Assembly (NCBI RefSeq): GCF_003841505.1
Contig: NZ_REGA01000009.1
Coordinates: 62,001 to 126,000 of the forward strand
Direction: 5' to 3'
Origin: Natrarchaeobius chitinivorans
Lineage (GTDB): Archaea > Halobacteriota > Halobacteria > Halobacteriales > Natrialbaceae
Length of the DNA: 64,000 nucleotides
Position numbers and translations under genes: made by a program. Positions 56,596 through 64,000 of this stretch are shown piece by piece (positions within the stretch are counted from its first letter, which is position 1; each line of letters begins with the position of its first letter). Under the pieces are notes generated by a model. The model was not told the origin of the DNA and did not search any database. It was given only the letters and a program-made list of their open reading frames with translations.

Positions 56596-56700
56596 CTCGA
56601 GGCGGCCGGCTACGCTGTGTACTCGAGAAGAGGCAGGTTCCGTGTGTACTCGAGAGATCCGGACGTGGGCATTTTTGTAGCCGTCGACCGTAAAACGCGT

Positions 56701-57135
56701 ATGGGCCGCTTCGGAACGCTCCTCCTCAAGGGGGTCGGCGTGTTCCTGCTCGGGGTACTCGCCCTGGCTATCGTCTGGACGATCCTCAGCGCCGTCCTCT
56801 CGCTCGTCGCGACGGTCGTTTCCCTGCTCGTCACGGCCGTCGTCGTCGGCGTTCTCGTGCTGGCAGCGATCGGGCTATTCTCGATTCTCCGCGACCGGGG
56901 GGACTCCGAAACGCGGACGCGGTCGACGTCGGTCGGTCGTTCGATCGGCGACGACGAGCGCCAGTCGACGGCCGCCGATCCGGAGTCCCGTCTCCGGTCC
57001 CGGTACGTCGCTGGCGAACTCTCCGACGATGAGTTCGAACGCCGGCTCGACCGGGTGCTCGAAGACGACGAGACTCGCGACCGCTCCGGCGGTCGGTACT
57101 CGAACTCGAGGGACCTGAACCGAAGTCGACGGTGA
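56701..57135 (+). CDS. Membrane-anchored SHOCT-domain protein
   Basis: A 144-residue protein. Two hydrophobic stretches form the N-terminal 65 residues (VGVFLLGVLALAIVWTILSA and VVSLLVTAVVVGVLVLAAIG). An acidic linker follows. A C-terminal SHOCT-type motif, RYVAGELSDDEFERRLDRVL, is characteristic of a short domain of unknown function in many haloarchaeal membrane proteins. The tail is basic and Ser/Arg-rich. The ATG at 56701 is used. Confidence 0.78.
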   Translation: MGRFGTLLLKGVGVFLLGVLALAIVWTILSAVLSLVATVVSLLVTAVVVGVLVLAAIGLFSILRDRGDSETRTRSTSVGRSIGDDERQSTAADPESRLRSRYVAGELSDDEFERRLDRVLEDDETRDRSGGRYSNSRDLNRSRR

Positions 57136-57206
57136 CGTGATTGCCGCTTTTTCCTGCCGCCGTCCGGGCTGGAAACGCCCGGTCGCGGTCTCGCCGTCAA
57201 TCGTTA

Positions 57207-57247
57207 CAGTAGACAATCAGGCGCTTCAGTGGACCAATCAAGCGCTT
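57207..57247 (-). repeat. Tandem duplication spanning the moeA stop codon
   Basis: The units 57207-57226 (20 bp) and 57227-57247 (21 bp) share CAGT-GAC-CAATCA-GCGCTT. On the minus strand each contains AGCGC-TGATTG. The unit nearer the gene provides the TGA stop of moeA. Confidence 0.7.
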
Positions 57248-58542
57248 GGCTCCCAGTTTTCGACGGCGACCGTCTCTCCGGCGGGGATCCCCTCCCGATC
57301 GTCGTCGACGACGACCCAGCCGTCCGCGAGCGCAACCGACGAGAGAACGCCCGAGCCGCTGGCCCGAGTCGGCGTCGCCGCGAACGCCGGCTCGTCGTCT
57401 CCGTCACGTTCGTCGGCCGTCCGCTCGTCGAGTCGGACGCGGGCGAACGTTCGCGTGCCGGGTTCGCTCGGTATCTTTCGCTCGAGCGTGGCTCGCGTCG
57501 TCGGATGAGGGTCAGGGGTTGTCCCCTCGAGCCACCGGAGCGTGGGTCTGAGAAACTGAACGGCGTTGACGATACAGGCGACCGGATACCCTGGAAGCGC
57601 GAGGACGGGCGTCCCCTCGACGATGCCGAGACAGACGGGGTGGCCGGGTTTGAGCCCGACGCCGTGGACGAGCACCTCGCCCAGGTCGTCGATCACCTCC
57701 GGCAGCAGGTCGCGCTCGCCGACCGAGGAGCCGCCGGTCGTGACGACGACGTCTTTCGTGAGATCGCGCTGGATCGCGACCCGGAGGGAGTCGAAATCGT
57801 CGGTGACGACGTCTCGATAGGTCGACCGGCCGCCCCAGCGGTCGACCAGTCTGGAGACGGTGAGCGCGTTGGTCTCGATCACCTCGCCGGGACCGGGATC
57901 GTCCTCGACGAGTTCCTCGCCGGTCGGAACGACGCCGACCGTCGGCCGGTTCGCAACCGGAACGTGGGCGTACCCCGCCGATCGAAGGAGGCCGAGGTCG
58001 GAGGGACGGAGCCGGTGTCCGGCCTCGTAGAGGGTCTGGTCGGCTTCGACGTCCTCGCCGATCGGCGCGACGTTTTCGCCCTCCGCGAGGGCGTCCTCGA
58101 TCTCGAGTTCGCCTCGTTCCTCGAGTTCCACCACTCGCTCGATCATCACGACGGCGTCGGCTCCCTCCGGGAGCGCGCTCCCGGTGTGGACGCGTGCGGC
58201 GGTTCCAGCGTCGACGGTGGCGTCCGCCCCCTCTCCGTCCGCGATCCGAACCACCTCGGGCGAGCGCTCGCTGGCACCGAACGTGTCGGCGGCACGGACG
58301 GCGTAGCCGTCCATCGCCGCCCGTCGATAGTGGGGAACGTTCCGGGCGGCCGTGACCCGAGTCGCCAGAACTCGGCCGTCCGCGCGTTCGACGTCGACAG
58401 TCTCCGTCCCGACCGGATTCGCCGATTCGTCGTCCGCTCGGTCGCTGCTCTCGATCGCGTCCCGTAGAACCCGGCGCGCCTCGTCGACCGGCGTCCGAAC
58501 CTTGAATCCGGCCTCCGTGCGCTCTCGGTCGGCACCTTTCAT
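57238..58542 (-). CDS. moeA: Molybdopterin molybdenumtransferase MoeA
   Basis: A 434-residue MoeA that inserts molybdate into adenylylated molybdopterin. Domain order fits: N-terminal (ARNVPHYRRAAMDGYAVRAA), the beta-rich domain with VHTGSALPEGADAVVMIERV, the MogA-like catalytic domain (VVTTGGSSVGERDLLPEVID, GIVEGTPVLALPGYPVACIV) and a C-terminal domain IV. The ATG at 58542 starts at MKGADRERTEAGFKV; an upstream in-frame start is less likely. Together with moaB and moaE in this window it shows an active molybdenum cofactor pathway. Confidence 0.95.
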   Translation of the reverse strand: MKGADRERTEAGFKVRTPVDEARRVLRDAIESSDRADDESANPVGTETVDVERADGRVLATRVTAARNVPHYRRAAMDGYAVRAADTFGASERSPEVVRIADGEGADATVDAGTAARVHTGSALPEGADAVVMIERVVELEERGELEIEDALAEGENVAPIGEDVEADQTLYEAGHRLRPSDLGLLRSAGYAHVPVANRPTVGVVPTGEELVEDDPGPGEVIETNALTVSRLVDRWGGRSTYRDVVTDDFDSLRVAIQRDLTKDVVVTTGGSSVGERDLLPEVIDDLGEVLVHGVGLKPGHPVCLGIVEGTPVLALPGYPVACIVNAVQFLRPTLRWLEGTTPDPHPTTRATLERKIPSEPGTRTFARVRLDERTADERDGDDEPAFAATPTRASGSGVLSSVALADGWVVVDDDREGIPAGETVAVENWEPSA

Positions 58543-58651
58543 ACGGTGACTCGAGTCGCCCGTGGGCAAAAGCGTAGGGGAACGGATTCGAAGACCGGCG
58601 TTCGACGCGTCGACCAAAACGATTTCGTCATCGGACGAGAACGTCAGTCGT

Positions 58652-59038
58652 ATGAGTAACTCCAGCCAGCTTACGTCGACGCTCGGCATCGTCCTCGGAG
58701 CCGTCCTCGTCGCACTCGGCGTCGGCGCGTACGTGGCCACCGACTTCGCGAGCGTGACCGCCCTCATCCCGGCGTTTTTCGGCGTCGTGATCGCGCTTCT
58801 CGGCGTCGCGGGTCGACAACTCGATCGGGATCGAATCGCCGTCTACGGCATCGGCGTGCTCGCGCTTCTGGGGATCCTCGGCTCCGCTCGAGTCGTCCCC
58901 GACGCGATCGCGCTGGTCGCCGACGACGCCGTCGACTCAGTCGTTGCAACGGTCTCCCAGAGCGCGATGATCCTCATCTGTCTCGTCCTGCTCGTCGCCG
59001 TCGTCAGGGACGGCCTCGATCTGCGAAGAAGCCCGTGA
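58652..59038 (+). CDS. Four-span membrane protein of unknown function
   Basis: A 128-residue protein with four predicted transmembrane helices: STLGIVLGAVLVALGVGAYV, TALIPAFFGVVIALLGVAGR, AVYGIGVLALLGILGSARVV and SAMILICLVLLVAVVRDGLD. Loops are short. The N-terminus is polar (MSNSSQL). It resembles small haloarchaeal membrane proteins without a known role. The start ATG at 58652 is used. Confidence 0.7.
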   Translation: MSNSSQLTSTLGIVLGAVLVALGVGAYVATDFASVTALIPAFFGVVIALLGVAGRQLDRDRIAVYGIGVLALLGILGSARVVPDAIALVADDAVDSVVATVSQSAMILICLVLLVAVVRDGLDLRRSP

Positions 59039-59145
59039 CCCCCGGTCCAGCCGGTCGGGTCTCTCCGTTTCGGCGGTCGGTTCGTGTCCCTTTCGTCCCC
59101 GCCGGTACCGCGGCCTTTTTCGTATCGGCGATCGAACGTGTATCC

Positions 59146-59631
59146 ATGTCAGCGCTCCGTGACGCATTGCGGGACCTCTCAGAGGACGTCTTCTTCGATC
59201 TGCTCGAGAGCGACGACGCCTACCTTCTCGTGGTAGACGTACCGGGCGTGACCGCCGACGCGCTCGAGGTATCCGCCGAAGACGGTCATCTCGGGATCGA
59301 GGCACAGCGAGAGAAAGACCTCCCCGGCGAGTACCGCTATCTCGAGGAGAACCGGTCGATCTTCTTCGACGTCGAGTTACCCGTTCCCGAGGACGCACTC
59401 GAGGGGGAAGCGGACGTCTCGGTAGATCGTGGCGTTCTCGAGCTTACGATTCCCAAGCGGTCGAAACGGCCTGAGACGACGATCGACGTGGTCGAACGCG
59501 ACAGCAACGGCTCCGACCGCGATGTCGACGGCCCCGACAGCAACGGCTCCGACCGCGACATCACCGAACGCGACATCACCGACCGCGACGCAGACGACGC
59601 GGCTGACCCCCAGGATCCGGAACCGAGGTGA
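59146..59631 (+). CDS. Hsp20 family small heat shock protein
   Basis: A 161-residue protein. The alpha-crystallin domain contains VVDVPGVTADALEVSAEDGH, IEAQREKDLPGEYRYLEENR, FFDVELPVPEDALEGEADVS and the C-terminal DRGVLELTIPKRSK with the IxI-like LTIP. A low-complexity tail (repeats of DSNGSDRD and DITERDITDRD) follows. It is a likely holdase. The stop TGA at 59629 is followed within a base by the reading frame of the UbiB-type kinase. Confidence 0.9.
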   Translation: MSALRDALRDLSEDVFFDLLESDDAYLLVVDVPGVTADALEVSAEDGHLGIEAQREKDLPGEYRYLEENRSIFFDVELPVPEDALEGEADVSVDRGVLELTIPKRSKRPETTIDVVERDSNGSDRDVDGPDSNGSDRDITERDITDRDADDAADPQDPEPR

Positions 59632-59694
59632 CCGAGGCTGGTCTCTCTCCGCGCGTACAGGCGATTCGTCCTCGTCGCGTGGCAGTTTCTCCCG

Positions 59695-61347
59695 TTGTTA
59701 CTCGCGTACGCCCGCGACCGCCGTCGGTTTCTCCTGTTCGGCCGGCCCCGTTCGGTCGATAACGCCACGCACCGTCACCGGGCGGAGGTGTTACTCGAGT
59801 CGCTGTTGACGCTCGGACCGACGTTCATCAAACTCGGGCAGTTGCTCTCGGCCAGACCGGACGTGTTGCCGCCGGAGTACATCGACACCCTCTCGACGCT
59901 CCAGGACGAGGTGCCGCCGGCCGAGTGGCCGGCGGCGAAACGGGTGCTCGAGGAGGAACTGGGGCCCGTCGACGACCGCTTTGCGGCCTTCGATACCGAT
60001 CCGATCAGCGGCGCGAGCCTCGGCCAGGTGTACCGGGCCCGAATCGCCGAGGACCGCGCGCCGAACGGGACCTCCCTCGAGGATGACGGACCCCGAGACG
60101 TCGCGGTGAAGGTCAGACGACCGAACGTCGAGGAACTGGTCGAGGCCGACCTGCGTGTCATCCACTGGTCGCTGCCGATCTTGCTTTACTTCGTCGACGA
60201 ATCCCGCTCGTTCTCGCTCGAGAACCTGGCGGAGGAGTTCTCGAAGACGATTCGCGAAGAGATGGACTACGTGCGCGAAGCCGAGATGCTGACCGAGATC
60301 CGCTCGAACTTCGCCGACGACGACCGGTTTCTCATTCCCGAAGTCGTCGAGAGCCACTCCGGGCCGCGCGTGCTCACGATGGAGTACATCGAGGGGACGA
60401 AGATAAACGACGTCGAGGAACTCGAGCGACGGGGGATCGACCGGACGCAGGTGGCGGAGAACCTGGAGCGGTCGTACCTCCAGATGATCATCGACGACGG
60501 CGTCTTCCACGCCGACCCTCACCCGGGTAACCTCGCGGTCACCGACGACGGCACGATCGTCTTCTACGACTTCGGGATGTCCGGTCGGGTCGACGAGTTC
60601 GTCCAGGGGAAGATCGTCGAGTTCTACGTCGCGGTCGCAAACCAGGACATCGACGCGATCCTCGACGCCCTGATCGAGATCGGGACGCTCTCGCCCGAAG
60701 CGGATCGGGCCACGATGGCCGAGGTGATGGAGATCGCCATCCAGGACGCCCGCGGCGAGGACGTCGAACAGTACCGGGTCAACCAGATCGTCAGCCAGAT
60801 CGAGGACTCGATCTACGTCTTTCCGTTTCGCCTGCCGAAGAACCTCGCGCTCGTCCTCCGGGTCGCCACCGTCGTCGAGGGAGTCTGTGTCACCCTCGAT
60901 CCGAATTTCGACTTCATCGCGACGGCAACCGACTATCTTACCGAACAGGGCTACCGCGAGGAGTCCATCAGACAGTACCTCTCGGAATCGGGCGAGAACC
61001 TCCGGCGGACGGGCGAGTCGCTGACCCGGATCGCCCCGAAAGCCGAACGTGCCCTCGATCGGCTCGACCGCGACGACCTTTACGTCCGCATCGGCGTCGA
61101 GGACTCGGAGAACGTCTTCGATAAACTCGCAAAGCGGCTGATCTACGGCATGTTGCTCACCATGTCGTTGTTCTCGATGGGGGTCCTCTACGCGCTCGAG
61201 GCTCCGCGGGCGGCGATCGTCGCGGCGGGCTTCTCGCTGGTGGTGACTGTCCTCCTCTACCGAAGCTTCCGGAAGCGCCGGACGACCCGCGTCAAACCAC
61301 AGTTCACCCGGCAGAACCTCAGGCAGCGCCAGCGCGGCGACGACTGA
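59695..61347 (+). CDS. UbiB/ABC1/AarF-type atypical kinase
   Basis: A 550-residue ABC1-family kinase-like ATPase, in other organisms linked to isoprenoid quinone biosynthesis. The KxGQ segment TFIKLGQLLSARPDVLPPEY and then GASLGQVYRARIAEDR, VAVKVRRPNVEELVEADLRV and FHADPHPGNLAVTDDGTIVF (catalytic loop) with FYDFGMSG are intact. Two C-terminal membrane segments follow. The start is unclear: TTG at 59695 is the first standard start, but in-frame coding from 59632 looks conserved (VLVAWQFLPLLLAYARDRRR) with no ATG, GTG or TTG. The TGA stop is part of a family C repeat. Confidence 0.9.
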   Translation: MLLAYARDRRRFLLFGRPRSVDNATHRHRAEVLLESLLTLGPTFIKLGQLLSARPDVLPPEYIDTLSTLQDEVPPAEWPAAKRVLEEELGPVDDRFAAFDTDPISGASLGQVYRARIAEDRAPNGTSLEDDGPRDVAVKVRRPNVEELVEADLRVIHWSLPILLYFVDESRSFSLENLAEEFSKTIREEMDYVREAEMLTEIRSNFADDDRFLIPEVVESHSGPRVLTMEYIEGTKINDVEELERRGIDRTQVAENLERSYLQMIIDDGVFHADPHPGNLAVTDDGTIVFYDFGMSGRVDEFVQGKIVEFYVAVANQDIDAILDALIEIGTLSPEADRATMAEVMEIAIQDARGEDVEQYRVNQIVSQIEDSIYVFPFRLPKNLALVLRVATVVEGVCVTLDPNFDFIATATDYLTEQGYREESIRQYLSESGENLRRTGESLTRIAPKAERALDRLDRDDLYVRIGVEDSENVFDKLAKRLIYGMLLTMSLFSMGVLYALEAPRAAIVAAGFSLVVTVLLYRSFRKRRTTRVKPQFTRQNLRQRQRGDD

Positions 61348-61530
61348 TACGGTTTGCTATGACTTAGGGATTATCGTAGGAGTTCATAGTTTCCCGCTGA
61401 AGAACCGAGACACAGTGTCGAAGGTCCGGTTTCGAGACCTCCGGGAGGCTACGATAATCCCTAACTGATTGCCGGTCGATCGCCCACCGTTCTGCGATCG
61501 ACCGGTAAAGACTCATAGCAGACCGTATGA
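61345..61530 (+). repeat. Family C element, copy 7, interrupted by another MITE
   Basis: The ends are TGATACGG (61345) and CCGTATGA (to 61530). Without the insert at 61365-61463 and its duplicated ACT the element is 84 bp and matches copy 3 in reverse orientation. Its first TGA is the stop codon of the UbiB-type kinase. Confidence 0.9.
61365..61463. mobile_element. 99-bp MITE (family D) inside a family C element
   Basis: Perfect 15-bp terminal inverted repeats TAGGGATTATCGTAG and CTACGATAATCCCTA bound 99 bp. It is flanked by ACT on both sides (61362-61364 and 61464-61466), a 3-bp target duplication. The host repeat is known intact from the copy at 21185-21268. No coding capacity. Confidence 0.92.
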
Positions 61531-61659
61531 TAGCGCTCCCGCCACCAACCGGCGTCTCCGGTCGGGAACGTCCCCTCTTCGGATCGGTTTTCGCGTTTCG
61601 CCCCCCGAACCAGCCTGGCTCCGATGAAACGTTTTGTCGCTGGCCCGCGAGGACGACGC

Positions 61660-62742
61660 ATGGAGTACGATCGGATCGCCGACCTGGCGCTCGAGGTCGA
61701 ATCGGTTTCGACCGAACGGACCGCCCGCGAGACCTCGAGTGATTTCACGCGGGTGACGACTCGGATCAGCCTCGTCGGTCCCGGACGCGAATCGGTCGAC
61801 GACCGACCGACGGGGATCGGCGAGGACGTCACCTACGACGCCGACGAACACGACGCGCTGGCGGAGACCGGCCTTCCCGACCTCACCGGCGCGTACGACC
61901 TCGAGTCGTTTTCGGCGCATCTGGACGACCTCGACCTCTTTCCGGCGGGCGAACCCGACCGCGAGGTCTTTCGTAACTACCGCCGGTGGGGCGTCGAGAG
62001 CGCGGCGCTCGACCTCGCGCTCCGGCAGGCGGGAACCGACCTTTCGAGTCGCCTCGAGCGCTCGCTCGAGCCGGTACGATTCGTCGCGAGCACCCGTCTC
62101 GGCGACCCGCCGACGGTCGAGCGCCTCGAGGCGCTTTGCGAGCGCGTACCGGGCCTCGAGTTCAAGCTCGATCCGACGCCGTCCTGGGACGCGGAACTGA
62201 TCGAGGAGATCCGCGAAACCGTCGATCCGTCGGCCGTCCGGATTCTGGACCTCAAGGGCCAGTACGAGGGAACCGACGTCGACGTTCCCGCCGATCCCGA
62301 CCTGTACGAACGCGTCCTCGAGGCGTTTCCCGAGGCGGTCCTCGAGGATCCGGCGCTCACCTCGGCGACCGAACCGCTGTTCGACGATCCGTCGATTCGA
62401 GAGCGGACCTCGTGGGACGCGCCGATCCACGGCCTCGAGGACGTCGAGGCGCTCCCGTGGGAGCCCGGCTGGCTCAATATCAAGCCGTCCCGGTTCGGCT
62501 CGCTCGAGTCGCTACTCGAGACGATCGCTTACTGCGACGAGCGGGGGATTCGCCTCTACGGCGGCGGCCAGTTCGAACTCGACGTCGGCCGCGGCCAGCT
62601 CCAGTTACTCGCCTCGCTTTGCTATCCCGACGGGCCGAACGACGTCGCACCGCGGGGGTACAACGACCCCGACGTCGGGAGCGGGTTGCCGGCGAGCCCG
62701 CTCGAGCCGCCAGCCGACCCCGTCGGTTTCCGGTGGAGATAA
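61660..62742 (+). CDS. Enolase-superfamily-like protein
   Basis: A 360-residue protein with an enolase/mandelate racemase-type arrangement: a first part beginning MEYDRIADLALEVESVSTER, then FKLDPTPSW, ILDLKGQYEGTDVDVPAD, the EDPAL acidic strand and LNIKPSRFGSLESLLETIAY. These could be the Lys/Asp/Glu/Lys set of the barrel active site, but assignment is incomplete and the substrate is unknown. The ATG at 61660 is preferred to one 12 codons upstream. It lies about 130 bp after the interrupted repeat. Confidence 0.7.
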   Translation: MEYDRIADLALEVESVSTERTARETSSDFTRVTTRISLVGPGRESVDDRPTGIGEDVTYDADEHDALAETGLPDLTGAYDLESFSAHLDDLDLFPAGEPDREVFRNYRRWGVESAALDLALRQAGTDLSSRLERSLEPVRFVASTRLGDPPTVERLEALCERVPGLEFKLDPTPSWDAELIEEIRETVDPSAVRILDLKGQYEGTDVDVPADPDLYERVLEAFPEAVLEDPALTSATEPLFDDPSIRERTSWDAPIHGLEDVEALPWEPGWLNIKPSRFGSLESLLETIAYCDERGIRLYGGGQFELDVGRGQLQLLASLCYPDGPNDVAPRGYNDPDVGSGLPASPLEPPADPVGFRWR

Positions 62743-62747
62743 GCGGA

Positions 62748-62832
62748 CGATACGTTCCGCCGTCCGTGATCTGCGGCCCACTCGCGAATCGGTCCCGTCT
62801 GCACTGGTCGATCGGTACAGCAATCCGTATCA
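62748..62832 (-). repeat. Family C element, copy 8
   Basis: An 85-bp element with a diverged left end (CGATACGT) and right end ATCCGTATCA. TCA at 62830-62832 is the TGA stop codon of the minus-strand gene 62830-63396. It starts 6 bp after the stop of the enolase-like gene, so it fills the whole gap between convergent genes. Confidence 0.75.
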
Positions 62833-63396
62833 GTATCTCGTACACTCCGCCCACAACACCGACGGTCCGTCGGTCCGGTCGCCGCGTTTGATCTCGCGCT
62901 GGAGGTCGAACGCGCGGTAGCTCTCCTCTGTAACCAACCGCTCTACGAGTTCGGGCGGCACGGAGACGCGCCGACACTCCCCCTCGACGAACAGCCCGTC
63001 CGGACCGAAAGTGAACTCGACGTCGTAGTGGGCGACGCGTTCCTCGCGTTCGACGAGCGTCGGGTGGATCGCCTCGAGGGCGTCCGCGACGTACTCGTAG
63101 ATGAGATCCATTCCCGGCGCGTCGGTCGTCTCGAGGTCGATCCGGACGACTGGGATGTAGACCGGTTGGGAGTCGCCGCCGGCCGTCTCGACGCGGTCGA
63201 CGACGGCGAGTTGCCTGACGCTCGGCGCGGTCTCGAGGTGTGAGGCCGTCCCGGGGGCGAGGGTGGTTCCGAGTCGCTCCTCGAGTTCGCGGGCGAGCGC
63301 ACGTCGATTCCGCGTTCGCCACCGGCGCCGGCCTAACAGGGCGAGGGCGATCCCCCCGAGGAGCGCGACGGTCGCTCCGATCAATACCTCGGGCAT
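62830..63396 (-). CDS. Membrane-anchored protein of unknown function
   Basis: A 188-residue protein. The N-terminal hydrophobic segment (MPEVLIGATVALLGGIALAL) is a membrane anchor or signal-like helix with a basic flank (GRRRWRTRNRR). The rest is soluble and acidic: QPVYIPVVRIDLETTDAPGM, IYEYVADALEAIHPTLVERE, YDVEFTFGPDGLFVEGECRR. The start ATG at 63396 is preferred over an in-frame ATG 21 bases upstream. Its stop is supplied by a family C repeat. The family is not recognised. Confidence 0.68.
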   Translation of the reverse strand: MPEVLIGATVALLGGIALALLGRRRWRTRNRRALARELEERLGTTLAPGTASHLETAPSVRQLAVVDRVETAGGDSQPVYIPVVRIDLETTDAPGMDLIYEYVADALEAIHPTLVEREERVAHYDVEFTFGPDGLFVEGECRRVSVPPELVERLVTEESYRAFDLQREIKRGDRTDGPSVLWAECTRY

Positions 63397-63551
63397 CGGT
63401 GGCCGTTCGTCGCCCACGTATGTGACGGTTCCCCACTCGTACGACGCGCCGTCACTCGCCAGTACGACGCACCGTTACCCACTCGAGGGCCAGGTTTCGC
63501 TCCAGCCGCCATTCCAAACGGTTTATGGCCGTCGGTTGATTACCCCGGGAC

Positions 63552-63926
63552 ATGGCGAAACAGCAGCAAGAAGTTCGCGATCTCCAGGAAGGAAGCTACG
63601 TAATGATCGACGACGCGGCCTGCAAGATCGACGCCTACTCGACGGCGAAACCGGGCAAACACGGCAGCGCGAAGGCTCGAGTGGAGGCCCGCGGCGTCTT
63701 CGACGGGAAAAAGCGGTCGTTCTCCCAGCCCGTCGACGCGAAGATCTGGGTTCCGATCATCGAACGCAAACAGGGCCAGGTCGTCTCCGTCGACGGCAAC
63801 GACATGCAGATCATGGACCTCGAGACCTACGAGACGATCACCATGCGCATCCCTGACGGGGAGGACGTCTCGCCGGACGACGAGATCGAGTTCCTCGAAA
63901 TGGACGAACAGCGGAAGATCATCTGA
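63552..63926 (+). CDS. eif5A: Translation initiation factor 5A
   Basis: A 124-residue archaeal aIF5A that promotes peptide bond formation at difficult motifs and needs hypusine (or deoxyhypusine) on a specific Lys. The modification loop [17 protein letters not shown] contains the target Lys36. The C-terminal OB domain ([20 protein letters not shown]) follows. The ATG at 63552 starts [17 protein letters not shown]. The TGA stop overlaps the ATG of the next gene, a putative agmatinase, by one base. Confidence 0.96.
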   Translation: MAKQQQEVRDLQEGSYVMIDDAACKIDAYSTAKPGKHGSAKARVEARGVFDGKKRSFSQPVDAKIWVPIIERKQGQVVSVDGNDMQIMDLETYETITMRIPDGEDVSPDDEIEFLEMDEQRKII

Positions 63927-64000
63927 TGTTTCCCGGGGCGACCGACGAGCGCGAGGTGACCGACACCGCAACCGGAACCGACCGCAATGTGGACACCGAT
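63926..64000 (+). CDS. speB: Agmatinase-like gene (5' end only)
   Basis: Only 25 codons are visible before the window ends. They begin [19 protein letters not shown], the typical N-terminus of archaeal SpeB/agmatinase proteins, a frequent downstream neighbour of aIF5A. Agmatinase provides the polyamine needed for hypusine formation, so the coupling is sensible. The catalytic part lies outside the window. Confidence 0.65.
   Translation, partial: MFPGATDEREVTDTATGTDRNVDTD

Overview
The window comes from a haloarchaeal chromosome (class Halobacteria). The evidence is high G+C coding DNA, very acidic proteins, archaeal-type housekeeping genes (HstA histone, aIF5A, S6e, S19e, class I LysRS, archaeal CCA-adding enzyme, RPA-type ssDNA-binding proteins) and many small protein families seen in haloarchaea. 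The abundance of CTCGAG in coding DNA recalls the Natrialbales, but that placement is inference. Family names below are recognised from sequence; nothing was searched.

Layout. 1-4.1 kb: 5' part of an RPA gene, moaB, and two tandem CobW/COG0523 metal-chaperone GTPases divergent from a NikR-like regulator, with palindromes between them. 4.1-5.8 kb: a Tat-exported protein, a gene-poor stretch with two MITEs and a copy of a tRNA 3' end, then tRNA-Asn. 5.8-10.7 kb: cca, a histone deacetylase-histone gene pair, a second RPA gene, tRNA-Arg. 10.7-16.3 kb: tRNA-derived hairpins, a formyltransferase-like gene, a propeller lipoprotein, an unknown acidic protein, a cytochrome P450. 16.3-25.3 kb: HTH regulator, BtuF-like protein, JAMM protease, sulfatase, hisS, PP-loop ATPase, PDCD5 homologue, rps19e, thiL. 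25.4-33.4 kb: two site-2 proteases, a MoaE fusion, pyrH-lysS, PadR. 33.5-35.7 kb: an accessory patch of decaying toxin-antitoxin genes with lower G+C. 35.7-49.4 kb: PitA (Cld-ABM fusion), small membrane proteins, YgfZ/GcvT-like protein, an unknown two-gene HTH module, CorC-like protein, glutaredoxin-redoxin pair, tsaC-like gene, cupin, propeller protein. 49.6-64 kb: sarcosine oxidase-like enzyme, rps6e, TetR, moeA, Hsp20, UbiB-type kinase, enolase-like protein, aIF5A and the start of an agmatinase gene. Molybdenum cofactor genes (moaB, moaE, moeA) are scattered through the window.

The most striking feature is a set of non-coding repeats. Family C (about 84 bp, near-palindromic, ends TCATACGG...CCGTATCA) has roughly ten copies. 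In eight of them the TGA of the terminal TGATACGG is the stop codon of the adjacent gene, always with the same polarity. Family A (80 bp plus TA duplication) and family B (86 bp) share TAGT-type ends. One A copy splits a vapC gene and two B copies supply TAG stop codons. A fourth, 99-bp element with 15-bp inverted ends sits inside a family C copy with a 3-bp target duplication. At least five genes also carry 20-35-bp tandem duplications that span the stop codon.
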